Notes under the pieces: generated by a model | The model's database searches: none | What the model was told of the DNA's origin: nothing | What the model saw: only the letters and a program-made list of their open reading frames with translations | From: Pelargonium nanum | Taxonomy: Eukaryota > Streptophyta > Magnoliopsida > Geraniales > Geraniaceae | Assembly (NCBI GenBank): GCA_036897485.1 | Contig: JAYMTF010000234.1 | Span: 1 to 43,543, forward strand | Reading direction: 5' to 3' | Length of the DNA stretch: 43,543 nt | Position numbers and translations under genes: made by a program | Part shown: positions 22,083 to 36,048 of the stretch, one piece after another | Layout: every line of letters starts with the position of its first letter | Position numbering within the stretch: the stretch's first letter is position 1

Positions 22083-25000
22083 TCATTCACTGGTGGAGAG
22101 ATTTGACATAGGTGGGACAGGATTGAAACCATTGATTTTCACAGATCCAGGAGAGCCCTCTATCAAGCTTGTAAGTCTTGTTGGCCCAGAAATTTCTGCC
22201 GGTAGCTCTTCAGCCACCTGCTGATGTAGAGTCTCCATGCGTCTTAAAGATGGCACATCACCTTTACAGTACCTACGCCACATGCTCCGGTATGCTGACT
22301 CCAAACCATGAATATAATTTGATCCATTACAGACAGGGGATCGAGACATTTGGTCCCGAAGACTCATCCTTAATTTTGCAAGAGCTGCAACATCAGAGGC
22401 CAACTGCACTGCAAGCTGGACATACTCATCTTCATTTCTGGCAATCAGATTTCCTAACCCTGTTATCCGTTACACAGGTATTAACATTAATATAATATAT
22501 TTTTTTTTTAAAAAAACATAAATATCTACTAGGAATGCCGAATGCAACTTCGGTGATGCATGGACCAATTTTTTCAACAACAAAAAAAAATTAAGCATTT
22601 TTAGTTTTTAGTTTTATCCAAAAACCATGAACCAGGTTTGACTGGGACAGATACTGGATTAATCAAGTTGTGCCCTTACCGTAAATGATCACATTAAAGA
22701 GATATAGAAGAATCAGAATGGCAAAGTACAGTTTCTTACCAACTTTGCTGAGAAGACTGACACCAACATTATGAGCGTGCACTGAACCAGCCATGGTTAC
22801 ACATGGAACTCCCATGTATAAAGATTCACATGTTGTAGTTGTTCCAGCATACGGGAAGGTATCCAAGCTACACAAAGAAAGCAGCATAGTTAGCCTCCTC
22901 AATGGCATGGCATATTTACACTAAAGGTGGGTTTGATACAAATTTCACTCTTGAAGACGTGTAATTTCAAATTCAAAGACGTGTAATAATATATGTTTCA
23001 TGCTTTAACTGTCCTTTTTGCAACCATGGATTATACACAGGATATTCAATCACAAATCCAAAGGGTGCACACGAGAGAAAGAGGGTGAGAGGGTTCACTG
23101 TGCAGAAAAAAAACAATAAGTGAAAAAGGAGATTACTCTTACTATTAAACTGAAAATTTACCTGATGTCCATAAGAGCATACGATTGCATATGATCGTGA
23201 TTAAGAAGAATGAGAGGCAAAAGATCAACACGTAGTGATTCCAAGCCCAGCTGCTCCAATGTTGCAAGGAATCTCTGCCTTATACTCTCACAACAAAAAG
23301 GCTTGCATTTTACAACAAGTCTAGAGTTTGGAACTGCACATAGTATTCTTGCCCAAACTTGTAATACTTTGGGTGTTATCTGGTGAAGAACAAATAAATC
23401 AGAATTAATCAACAATCCTGATTCGATGTTGATGGCATATACACAATGTTCAACAGAGACAAAAATCCAATATGATACCTTGGCTAGATTGTTAAAGCTA
23501 CCAAATGTAATAAAACCATTGGAAAGTGCAGGAGTTGGGGACACAGGACCAGCCTCAGGAGATGGTGTATAACAGAGGAAGCATTCTGGCAGTCGAACTA
23601 ACTCCTCAACATGCCTGCAACAGAATCATATACAGAAACAGTATTACGCATTTACTATTAACAACTAGTTTAGCACAAGAATTGTGCTTGAAAATGGTTG
23701 AAAGCAAAAGCAAGAGGAACCACATCCAGTAAGAGAAAGAAACAGAAACACCTACTTCTGCTTTGACTCAGGAGGGTCGGCAAATGAATCAGTGATTCTA
23801 TAATCAATGGAAGGCAAACCGGTTGTGTTTGGGTAGCCAATCCAAGTCACCTATAGGAAAAGCATGTCAAACCAGGTTCATGGATAAAACAGTCTTAGTT
23901 GTCTATACCATACAATAAGTGGCGCCATAGATTATGCTGTATTGAACTGTTTCAACCAAGAAATATAACTTGCAAATTGTGTGGGTATCATTTGTTAAAA
24001 GCATGCAATAGAAGATCATATTCCTTGTAAAAAAAGGTCTGATTTCATAATAACAAAAAGGACAGAAGAAAAAGGCATCTCATAATGACAGAACACAATC
24101 ATCTAGCACCCAATCAACAAAACATTCCAATGATTATTATAGGATGTCAACGCTTTGAATAAAATATATTTGAGCTGACAAGATTTTTTTAATCAGGGAT
24201 TGTTCTGGATATATTCACTTCCATCATACCTGAATAGGTGCTGGTCGGCAGGCCATCGTTCCCAACTTATTGTTAGCTGTATGACCAGTAAGTTCCACCA
24301 AGATGTCAACTTTATCTTCTCTAACCATGCTTGCCACCTTCTTTTCATCAATCCCATATATATCTCTCCATTCCCCACCTTTTTTTAGGACTCTCTCCCT
24401 GAACCGATGAGTTTTGGCATCTGCCTGGAAAAAAAATAGAAAAGCAAGTTCAGAATTGCATATTTGGTGTATCAAATAAAAACCTTTTTTTTTGTATCAA
24501 AATGACAATTCTTTATCATATTCTTCAAATCTCAAATGCTAATTAGTTAACACAGTAATTAGGGTGCTAGTTTAATTGCTAAAAGAGCAAATGGAGTGAG
24601 AGATGCCATCAAATATCCTTTCATATGTATGGACCCCAATAGTAAGGCTCCAACTCATTTATCTTATCATAGACTTAAGATAGCCTGAAAGCACTTCCTT
24701 TAACAATTTTCTCAACAACAAAAAAATAATAATCAATTTAAGCATTCAATATTACCTAAAAATAAATGTGAAGTTAAAATTTAAAAACACCGATCGAACA
24801 TAAGAGTTTAGATTCATCTAACGCATGGGGCAGAAGGTTACAATTACTCATCTCACAGCCCATCCAATATGTCACCCAAGCAGTAGAAAAGATAAAGATA
24901 TAATAAGTTACAAATAGAATTGGGGATTAGCATTCATATAATCATATGACCGAAAAATGCATTTACAGTATAACCATTATTTTAAATATATAATCATTGT

Positions 25001-28000
25001 TTCAATAATGCTATGAATCTCATGAGCTTCCATGAAGTGTGAACACGTGATAAGAAAGTTGTAGTGAAATACCCTAAGGTGATTAGTACCTTCACAACTG
25101 CTGAATAAACAACCACCTTGTAATTTGCATAGTCATGATAGAGAAGAGGGGCTTCAATGAAATATGACACTGAATGAGTGAAATAATCAGGAGATACGTA
25201 TCCAATCACAATGGGCCTTTCAGGATCTTTTGGGTTGTCCCAAGAAGCATATTGTTGATACAGCCTCATGAAGCGCATACCCCAGTCCCTAATTGCAAAC
25301 AAATATCAGTTCTGATGATATCAATTAGAACTTAAGTTATTGATTAGTCCAATGCTTTAAAAGATGCTACTGCTACACACAGCATGAAATTATAATAAAT
25401 GACATCAAATGGAAATATACCTACTGCACTAGGTCTTGTGAGGACTATTTAGAGAGCCATTTGAGATTAATGGAAAATATTATTTTTACAAATATACAAC
25501 ATTGAGCTGTTAAACCAGGAGCAGCTCTCTAGTTTAATTTCATGTAGGAATCTAATAGATGCATATGATGCAGGAAATTGAACAAGCCACAAGGATCTTT
25601 GTCCAAAATGTTTGAGATCTTGATGGCATTCACTTGGGGGTACCTCGCCTCAGGACGAGATTTAGATCTGTCAATCCGCTATGTGACCAGAATGTTCGTG
25701 GATTGTCTTACAAACTATACAGATATCTCAAACTAGTTTTAGTGAATAATTTGGTTGCAAGCAAGAAAAGAGGGGATAACATGAAGATTATAGGACAGTG
25801 GCGCTCCGAGGCCCCAAAATGTGTCAATCTTAGATGAGATTAACAATCAGTTGGGAATATATGGCTCATTTACTTGCTATAAGCTGTCATTGTCTTAACC
25901 AATTATTTGAGAAAGTAACGGCTCGAACATGAAACAGAAATTTAGCAAGTAGATCAGACACTTTGCAACAAGAATATCGGTAATAGTATGGTACCAAGGG
26001 TCAAGTCGAGTAAACTAATAAAAGCCAAAATTCTAAACTCACTAAAATCCACCCAAACCCCCTATATATACAGCCCATTTATCATAAGTTTCAATCACTG
26101 ATGACACCAGAGAATATGTACATCAAGTTGGTACAAATCAAGTATAACCTGTGAGCCTCAAAAAGTTTATCGTCTCGTCCTTCATTAATGTAGTTCATCG
26201 CAAGCAACCGATTCTGCAAGCAAATTGCCAACCACATACGGGTAAGATATTACAACTCTAAAGCACAGGGTTGATCAACCAGTTAAAACAAAACTTAAAG
26301 GTTCTATATATCAGGATAGCCTCCTTTAACGAAGGCATTCCATACCACAAATTCATTTTAAAAAAAAGGTTGGTCCCTTTTTTCTAGAGACAGACAGTCA
26401 AAAAAGTAAACTTTAAATATCCCACACATAGCCGAAGGACACGAAGAAAAGGTCCTTGAAAGAGTGCACGCAAAGGAAATATGAGTTTATGAAACGCATT
26501 TTGAATAAAAATGAATCCCAGTGCTTTCAGTTGTGCTTGCCGAACTACACTTAGGATTTTTTTTTTCAGGACTTTATCGTATATAATGAAGCAGATACCA
26601 TAGCAAAAGAAACTCTGAAACTACTGGGGGAAACAGAGATAGATGCAGAATTTTTTTTTTTTTTTTTTTTGGGGGCAAATTTTAAACAAAATAGGGGGAT
26701 CCGTCACTGGGGGAAGGTTAACAGTATCTCAATCCATTTCTTTTCAAGCACTCAATGCAGAGTTCCATGGGTCTTTCGAAACCTTCCATAGTTTTTCCAA
26801 TCCAAAATGTACAATCAACATTCTTAAGAATCAGAAATTTAAATACACATGCATCGCATCAGTAAAGAGACTGGATCAGGCAAACTCGTAATTTAACAAA
26901 ACCATGAATCCACATCAAGCTACAAGTCTAAATACTTAATTATCAGAAAAATGCCTACACTCAGGCCAAGGGAAAAGCAAGCCAGAAAAATAGCATTTTT
27001 AATCCAGAGTGATAAAGAATGTTTGTGGAGTATGATCCTGACAACTAGGTGCAATTAGGCCTTAAATGAAAAATTCAAAAGAGAAATAATACCTGGCCCG
27101 CATTGCGAGAGTCAGGATCTATCTTAAGGCATTGCTCATAAGCTTCTATGGCCATAGTTATATTGCCAGCATCCCTATAAAGAACTCCTACATATGAAAG
27201 ATAATATGAAACAAATTTAGAAAATAAGCTTAGATTGAGAGGGATATCCAAGAAGAAAATTCTAAGGGAAAAGAACTGGCAACCCAATAGAAAAAGGCAC
27301 AATACAAGTATTGAAACTCTAAATTATCAGAACCTGCCATTAAAAATTATTGGAAGACCCATTGTATTCCTGTCATTCCAACTGAAAACAAATGCATAAA
27401 CAAGCTGAAATATGTACCTACTACTGTTCTTTCATGATTGTATTAGAAGCCTCTTCTTAGGAACCAAATTCAAACATCAGTTTACCAACAGCAGCCAAAT
27501 AACATAAAATGAACAAGACCATCTGAACATATTGTGTTTATTATTACTTCAGGGAAGCCATTGTCGACAGGCTTCCAGATTAATATCTATAACTACGACG
27601 CAAAAGTGACAACTTCAAAAGGACACATTAACAGGATGTTTCACAAACATACTACATGACAAGATCAAAGACCTTAATACATTTAACCATCTCTTCCCTA
27701 AACCCAGTAAAAGGAAATTGTCTAACGAGTAACCTAGATGGGAAAGGTTCCAGAAGATTGAAAGTTACAAAAAGAAAACAGAGACCAACCTAAGTTATTA
27801 TATGCTTCTGCATATGTGGGATTTGCCATTATAGCTTTCTCAATCATGCTTGCAGCAGCATCCATTTTACCCTATCAGCAGTAAAGAAGATAATTAGAGA
27901 ATCACAAACATGAAGTGCTATCAAATATCTGTCATAAGACAAGACTTGGTACAAACCTGAACAGTGTAGACAACACCAAGATTGTTCAATGACTGTGAGA

Positions 28001-31000
28001 AGTTTGGTTTGATAGACAAAGCCAACTGCCATATAAAATAATAAAAACAATAATGAGAATACAGCCCTGATGATTAAAATGCTATACACTGTAGAAAAGG
28101 GAACTAAATCTTTCAAAAGCATTCGGTGTACCTGATAACACTCTACAGCTTTATCAAGGTTGTCCCGGTCCTTGAAAATTACTCCTAAATTGTTACATGC
28201 CTCCGCACAATGGGGATTGAAGTGGAAAGCAAGTTCATAGAACACAATTGCCTAGGTATAAACAAAAATATAACATTTTCTGTTAGTTACAAAATAAGTT
28301 ATTTATTATTAGGGCACTATTAGTAACAGAACAACACACACCAACGAGAATATATACACACACATGTGCCTCTTCGTGAGTGACCAGGGAGAGAATTATT
28401 TTTCCTCGACAGTTCACTTACCATGTCAAAATTGAGCATTTCACCATAAGCAACCCCAAGATTGTACATAGCATCTGCATAGTGCCAATTATAATACAAA
28501 GCCTTCTTGTAATAAGCTACACCTTGGTTGATGTCCCCTTCCAATTTAACCTGGAAACAGATATCAGTGTTTCAGAAATCCAGTATGGAAATACTCGTCA
28601 CAAATAGAAAGTATGATAGATACATTCTGAAGACAGATTCTGCATACAAAACAGCACACAGAAGAAATCAGCAAGAACTTTTATGATAAGTTTATTCATT
28701 TTTTACTAAACCATTTGTGGGGATGCTAGAGACTAGTCAAAGCATTTCATACGGTGAAAGTGGAGAAAGTTGACCATCACTTCATTTTAACAAAGAAGGC
28801 TTTCCTTTTATTGGCAGTTCCTCTGCAGAAAGTTCTAGTCCATGCAAAATAAAAACAAACCTGATTCTCAATAATAAAGAAGCCTTCTATAACTTGTGGT
28901 TTCACATTTAATGATTTGCTCATTTCATAGCATTTTTTATACATAAGTTGCAACGGCCCAAATCCTCCACAAGTGTGTGGGTTCCAGACCGTGAGAGTAG
29001 CTCAAGATACCAAGGATTCCATGTCCCTCACCCCTCAGTACATTGTGGGGGAACGGAACTCTTGCCAGCCAATCCCATTGCTTACTATGGTTGTAGAAAA
29101 GGCAGGGTATCAAAGAGCTAAACTCAATTTTAGGGAAAAGAACAACCGCACTAAGTGAGAAGAAAAGAAGATAATTTAGAAGCTAGCAACTGTACAAGAA
29201 AGCACCTTTGTTCCTAAATCTGTCATAGCTATTGCCATATTATTCTTTGCTATCTCAAAGTTTGGTGACACAGCTAGACACCTGACACAGAACAGAACAA
29301 ACCATAGACCGAATCAGTAGAGGCCATCAACCAGACTACACTAGTTCAAATGAAAGACAGAGCCAGTGGCAAGAATAGAATACTAACAGATTACCTCTCA
29401 TAACAGGCAATAGCAGACTCCAGATCACCACGGTTTTTATATATGACACCCATGTTGCAATATGCTTCAGCATACATGGGCCTTTCCATTGCAGCCTTCT
29501 CATAGCAACTTAGAGCCATGTCATATTGCATCATTTCAGAATAAACAACACCGAGGTTATAATATGCAGGCTGCACATAAGAATTTCTAAAGTAAGAGCT
29601 TAAATCTGTGTGAAGTACAGAAATAAAGATTGCAAGCATCAGAAAGAAAGGATGACAAAAATAAGTGATTTCATCAAATAATGAATAAATTTACAGCCCA
29701 GAATGAGAAAAAAATAAACTTGGAATTACAGCATAATGTGGATCTATTTTGAGAGCTTCATAATACTTCTGAATTCCTTCTTGAGTGTTTCCAGAAAGCT
29801 TTAAGCTAGTACCAAGATCTGTTAAAACAATGGCGAGACATTCTGCAGCTGGTTTGTATGAAGGGTCTGCTTGTAGAGCCTTATGATATGACTGCATCAA
29901 TCAAAATTTATAACTTAGAAAAACTTTCAAACATGTATAGCTGCAAGCTACAACAATCACTTAACAAAGTAAAAAAGACTGGTGGATGAATGCACATATC
30001 AATTAAGGAGAAAATGGTTGCTTGCATGGACAAAAGTCAAGAGCTGTAGGTGATAATTAAATAAAAGTTGGGCAGTGGACAGCGTATGCCTAAGGCCTAT
30101 GACGCACATGCACTCTATTTTTCTCTATGTGTCCGTGTCCAACACTCAAACACATGTTGGACATGTGATTTTCTGCATCCCCCTTTAAAATAAAAAAATC
30201 AATCAGATACGTGCCAGACACCTTCATGTCCCCAAATGATTTTTGGAAGAAGTTAATTAGACACATAGCTTTCACCCTAGGACATGTTGATGAAAGAAGA
30301 GAAGCTACTTAGGAAATGACTCCTCTTAAAAACATACTGATTATTCTTTCAAGAAAAACTTTTTAACCTTTCATCATCATCAAGTATTTACATCTATAAA
30401 ACTCTTGCCTATTATCTCTCTGTCTTTTTTTTAAGTGTGGATTTAATAAAGGAATAAATAAATAAAACTTTTTTTCAAACAAAAAAAAAAACATTGCCCT
30501 TCCGTTATCTGATTTGTTATCTCTCTACATTCTTTGTTTTTTATTTAAATTTTTTAATGAAAACAATATTTCTTTACACAATGTTTACTGTGGTTAAGCT
30601 AAACCATATGCACTAATATAGCAAACACACACACACAACATATATATATTGTGAATTATTATTTCTATAGAACTTATCATTAACATGTCTTGTCTTAGTT
30701 TTACGAAAACTATGTGTCACCGCCAAGTATGTGTCATATCGCGTATCTCACATCCACGTACATGCATGATGCAACACAGCCTAAGGCTTAACTCGGATTC
30801 TAGAGATTTTAACCCAAACCAATTGACTCCTAGGCATTCATTGCACTAAAGCTAGCCCTATTGCAAAAAGAATAGAAGATGCTGACTTAGGACTAACACC
30901 GGAAGTGATGTTAACAGCGCAGTAAAAAAACAAAATCAGCAAATAGGTATAATACATATAGATATGTATGTAATCATTCTTACGTGCCTCGAACGCCAAG

Positions 31001-32211
31001 CAAATGTGGCAGTTGACAAGGCAGAATCTGATCTCATGTGACAGTAATTGGGGCAAATCTCAAATGAGATGGGCATCTCTTTGGTCAACAAACATATGTT
31101 GTGGTCAATAATTTAACTATCTAATTGTACAGTTAGATTGACTTAGTTTCACCATGAAATGGTGGAATCCCAGAGCATTACAAAGTGTGTTCAAACTCAT
31201 CAAAACTTAAACAAGGAGGCTAACCTGTGAGCTATTAGACATGGTAACTTACTCATCTTCCAATATAATTCTGCTAAACCTACATCGCCTTACTTGAAGA
31301 GAAACCCTCCCCATCCAGAAAAAAAAAAGTATTAATCTAGTAATGTCTAATTGTACATTGCTCCATTAATTTGGCTTCAAGAAACATGTTTCAATTGCAG
31401 TTATTCCAATGTGAATTTTTTAATGTACATTAGGCTTGAAAAGATGTGAGTGCCTCGCTTCGAGTACTTCCTAACTTTCACATTAATGTGCTACACAAAA
31501 TGAACATTAAAAGGATATATTTCAGGAGTTGATTAGAATGGCAAAGAGCCCAAGAAACAAAACAGCTTCATTGTAAGGCATCAGCATCACCGACAAAAAT
31601 CATGCAGAAGATGAACAAAAGCAATCCTACAAACAAAATTATACTTACACAAAAGCAGCAAGTGATACACAATAAAGAGGCAAGAAAATAAGTAACACTA
31701 TAGAGGAAAGACACGATAACCATTATTCCCAGGGTTTTCATATACCTTACATCTTACATACTCTGCAAAAATACCAATAAGTTAAGCATCTTGACATTAC
31801 CTCAGCAGCCTCTACGAGGCGACCTTCCTCTTTGAGTAATATGCCACAGTGTGTCAAGGCGCATGCATTTTGAGGGTCCAGCTTGATTGCCTCTGCAAAA
31901 CTATCAAAGGCAAGCTTCCCTGAATTTTGCATCTGCAGGCATATTCCTTTTCCAATGTGAGCTTCCACATTTCCACTATCTTTCTCCAATATGCTCTCAT
32001 AAATGGCAAGAGCATCTACAAACTTGTTCCTGGAGCGAAGAATGGTGGCATAAGAAAGAGCATCCTTCCCTTCAAACTTCTTTTGTGCTGGAGAAACACG
32101 GGAAGGAGATTCACTGGTACCAGATGAAGCATGCGATTCTTTCAAAAAACCATTAGCTACAGCCGGATCCTTCTCTCTTCCGTTTCCAACATCTTTCTCC
32201 ATCCGTGCCAT
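22083..32211 (-). CDS. SPY: SPINDLY protein O-fucosyltransferase (17 coding exons)
   Basis: Nucleocytoplasmic GT41-family enzyme that transfers fucose from GDP-fucose to Ser/Thr of targets such as DELLA proteins and PRR5; it restrains gibberellin signalling. Exons: 32211-31801, 29891-29730, 29570-29395, 29281-29206, 28550-28422, 28251-28132, 28025-27957, 27871-27790, 27187-27093, 26213-26149, 25288-25090, 24424-24230, 23850-23756, 23614-23479, 23379-23162, 22867-22740 and 22459-22083, total 2733 nt, 910 aa (Arabidopsis about 914). A Ser-rich head is followed by about ten TPR repeats (residues about 45-435, e.g. [20 protein letters not shown] and [20 protein letters not shown]) and the catalytic half with [67 protein letters not shown] and [20 protein letters not shown]. 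The start is the only ATG that precedes the TPRs in frame. Introns up to 1.9 kb. No frame break was found. Confidence 0.97.
26651..26675. repeat. T20-G5 homopolymer in a SPY intron
   Basis: Twenty T followed by five G in the intron between SPY exons 9 and 10. It could be the poly(A) scar of a minus-strand retroposed fragment, but the flank is not recognisable. Confidence 0.6.
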
Positions 32212-34469
32212 CTAGCTATATGCTATATATTGTCACCTTCCTGAACCCCAAATCATCAAAATAAATAGATAAACTTCAATAATAGTTAAAGCATTTCAAT
32301 TCCAAAGCCCAAAAGTAAATTTTTTCAAATGATTGCCTTGCTGGTATCTCAACTAACATAAAGCATCACAAACCACAAAACAGCTACAGAGACTAGTGCT
32401 GTATAACCAATGATTGTTCCTAATTAATAAAATTCAAAACACAAACTAATGCAGCTCCAATGAACACATTCAAAGAAGCAAAACCCTAAACCAGCTTCAA
32501 ACTCCAGTCAGCCCAGTCACACCACGAAAAATATTAGGGCTCCAGCTCAAAACGCGATCCAATTGAACTCAAAATCGATACGCAAACAGAAAATGAAGAA
32601 AACAAAACAAAACAGAAACAGAAGGGTTAGGAATTCAAAGCTCACATTTAAAGAAAAGCCAGCTCCGCGAGCACTAGCACATGGCAATTGCTGGTATCAA
32701 AGGAGTACACAGGACAAGAGTAGAGTTGAAAAAGAAGAAGATCGTGTGCCTTTTCCGACGCCGGAGACGCTGAGAGTGGTGGCGGAGTCGGAGGAGACGC
32801 GAGTCCTTCTCCGACAGTGTGTGTGGCGATGACACGATGTCTCTTCTCTTCCTTCCGTAAATTGCAACAATTTTGCATATGCTAATGATAATGCATCAGA
32901 GTGAAAAACAATGGTTTGCAACAATTTTGCTTCTCTACCACTTTCTCTTCTTGCAACTGACCATGGCGTCTAATTTTCTGGGGTCACTGTCTGTAACCCA
33001 GAAAATAAAGTGACGAGCTTTTTGGCCAATCAGCAAATTTTAAATGGCGTAAATAAATGAGAAATGAAAATCGCAGAAATGAGTTATGGGCTAAAAACGA
33101 GTTAAGCTAACGTCATTTTTCATTAATTATTGTTTTAGCGATTTCTCTTTCTCAAACTCATTAACCTGCTTTAGGCTAATTGTTGTATTATACACTATTT
33201 ACGTATGAATATTCTAAAAGAAAAAATTAAGAATTTTGAATATCTTGAACTTTCAAAGAAAGAAATTGTTAATAATTGGGTTGATTTTGATACAAAAAGA
33301 CCAAAATGTCTTCAATTATTTCTCTATTCAATTGATCATAGTTTTTTTTAAAGTTTAAATTTAAATAAATAAAATCAATCTCGTTACTCTAAACTCTTTG
33401 AACAACCTCATCGAATTAAACTCTCGACCTTTGTCTACCTCAAAATTTCTCTTTGTCTCTTACTCCCCAATCTGCACCAACAAGTTACCACTAAAGTCAT
33501 ATCCCGCAATCATTATTAGTACCACCTGAAATCATCGGCGTTATCTTCACTACATGGAATATAGGAGGTCTTGTTGGTTTCAAAATTTACACGACAAGTC
33601 TCATTAACAAGAAGAAAATTGTATTCTTGACGTTAAAGTTAGGTCTTTGTATTTTGGTTGTGGAATATGTGTTTCCGAAATTGAGAAGTTGTATTTTTTC
33701 TCCTCTAACATTGTGCTGTTGGATATAGGAGAAAAGAATTGTGAGCATGTGCCGACACATTTTGAACATCTTATTTTCGAGCCTACTCTGTATTAAATTC
33801 TCTAGTTTTCAATGTTAGAGCCTTACCATCGTCATTTCCTCATGACAATTTCTCTAAGCATGTATTAGTGAAACGTTCCAACTCCTTGTAGATTTGTTAT
33901 AGAACACAACTCTTTTTGTGTGTGAGAGTTGTTTGGGCTTACTTTTGCAAGAAGAACACAATAATTTACAACACAAAGACTTAATTGGTACAATTTCTTT
34001 TGTCTCAAAAAAAGAATATATGTAAGATGTTGGAATCGATGCATAATTTTAGTCATATGTTTATTTTCCGCTATAGCAACAAACAATTTTTCTAGTATAA
34101 GGTATTTAACATGCGATTAGATACGCTCAAGTATGTACGTGAAAAATAATCCGTTACCGACTAATTTCTTATCAACGGAAAGAGTAACATTTTATATTTT
34201 GTTTTGTGTTAATTTGTAATCATTTGGAGAGACTTTTTGTATGTATAATCAAGTGGATTATTTGGATTTTCCAATTGCATACATAATAAAAAGTGGGTCA
34301 ACTATGTTACAGCATCACATGCATGCATTTGTATGAAAGGGTCGCCATCACAAATTGCACACCCATGAAATGGTAAAACGTATGTCCCATAATTATTGAC
34401 GGGACGTGACTGCCCGACGACAAACAAATGAAGCAAATGCCCATTAACTTTTGCCTAATGCAAATGGCT

Positions 34470-34890
34470 ACAATAACCATCTATTCTAGCTAGGCCGGGT
34501 AATTTAGGTTATGATCCGTGATACGACATAAATTTAAGCATATTCGAGTTCAGTATTATTAGATTTGTATCAGACTCGTGTTAAATAACTCAATACATTT
34601 AATAATTGAGCGTGTTCGTGTCAAACTTGTATAATGTGTCTAACCCGTTTATCAACCAAACTCATTTAAGAATAAAAATTCAATTTTTCAACATATTGTG
34701 TAAAAAATAACTCATACAAGTTAAGTGAGTCAAATAAATCATGTTATTCTGGGTCATCATCAATCCGTTTATTTAAGCGTGTCATGATGCTAGGTTGTAT
34801 AATTTCGAATCCAATTATCTAAACGTGTCATGTCGTGTTAACCCACTCATAAACGGGCCAAACTCGGGCGTACATGTTCGATATAGCTAG
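34470..34890. repeat. interspersed repeat rich in CGTGTC/GACACG words
   Basis: The block contains repeated CGTGTCAAAC, ACCCGTTTAT, AACGTGTCATGTCGTG and TTAACCCACTCATAAACGGG words. Such phrasing is characteristic of a common non-coding repeat class in eudicot genomes. Ends and superfamily are not determined. Confidence 0.4.
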
Positions 34891-35826
34891 CTATTCGTTT
34901 CTCAATTATTTCTTCCAACGAAAGATAAAATGAGAGAGCAAATAATGCAAATAAGGGAACAACAGCTAGAGCCCATAAGTGGGTACAGAAAACCTCGTAA
35001 CCCAATGCTCGGCCCAACACTATAAAAACATATCAATTTTTTGCGGCCTAATTACGGATTTGATCATATAAAATTGATCATTTTACAGTAAAATTTTAAC
35101 TTTTGACTTTTATGATAAATTCTTTTTATTTTATTTTTCTTTTTATGATAAATTCTTGAAAAACATGATCTAATTCGAGTTATTCTTCGTCGAGACAAAT
35201 TCAATCTGAATCCAAACAAATTTGATCATAATATTGATCCTAGTTTCTTTTCTGTTATTAACTTCTCTATTTTTTTTTAAAAATAAATTGTTTTCTTGCT
35301 AAGTTCTTGCATGGCTATAATTTTTGCTTCTCTGTTGTGTTCCATAAGTATCTTATGAAGCATGTTTTTTGTTATATGGGTTTTCTTCTATGTTGTATTT
35401 CCTTAATTATGTAGCATGTTTGCATGTATATAAGTTTTGCTTCTCTATTCAAATGGGTTTGGTTTGGCATTATTTGAAAAAAAGACCAACTTATTGGCAT
35501 TGTTCTTTGGGATTGGGCAACATAGTCTGTTATGTTCTGTACTTTTTTAAGCTATTGTGTTCTATTTAGCAAGTTCTCTATTGTAGCATACCAGCATGTG
35601 TTCTGTTAATTTGTTCTAGACTTGTCTGTTTGTTGTGTTATATTATGTTCTGTTCTTGCATGCTTTCTGTTTGATTCATGTATTTGAGTTGTTGAATATT
35701 ATAATGTCACACAACACTGCATTCTCTCTCTTGCTTCTTGACTACAAGAGGCAAAACTTGACTTATAATATCACATACTTTACGTTGGGTAAAAGACCCA
35801 ATTTAGTAACTGAACTTCCGTCTTTC

Positions 35827-36048
35827 GGTCTAATTTGGTTTTTGAACTTTTGTGTTTTGATCCATTTTGGTCCATAAATTTTTTTATTCAAAATGGTCCC
35901 TGAACTTTCACATATTGACACAAAATGGTCTTTGCCCTTTGAGTTTATAAAAAAAAAAGTTTAATAACTATTTTTGGTTGAAAAAAAATTTATGGACAAA
36001 ATTGGGTCAAACACACAAAAGTTCAGAAATCAAATTAGATCATTTAAC
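35827..36048. mobile_element. MITE-like inverted repeat, 'tttggtcc..gaacttt' type
   Basis: The left arm about 35827-35882 (TTTTTGAACTTTTGTGTTTT then TCCATTTTGGTCCATAAATT) and right arm about 35989-36048 (TTTATGGACAAAATTGGGTC then AAAAGTTCAGAAATCAAATT) are imperfect reverse complements over about 55 bases. The middle repeats the GGTCCCTGAACTTT theme. Similar text near 40720-40790 (GATCACTGAACTTTTGTA) suggests another fragment of the family. Confidence 0.6.

Noticed and set aside
25560..25860. Less AT-rich patch in a SPY intron with a 67-codon frame
   Set aside because: Could be a gene or transposon fragment, but no domain, repeat end or poly(A) tail is recognisable.
28950..29160. Less AT-rich patch in a SPY intron with a 61-codon frame
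   Set aside because: Looks like inserted sequence, but without recognisable ends or coding similarity it cannot be supported as an element.
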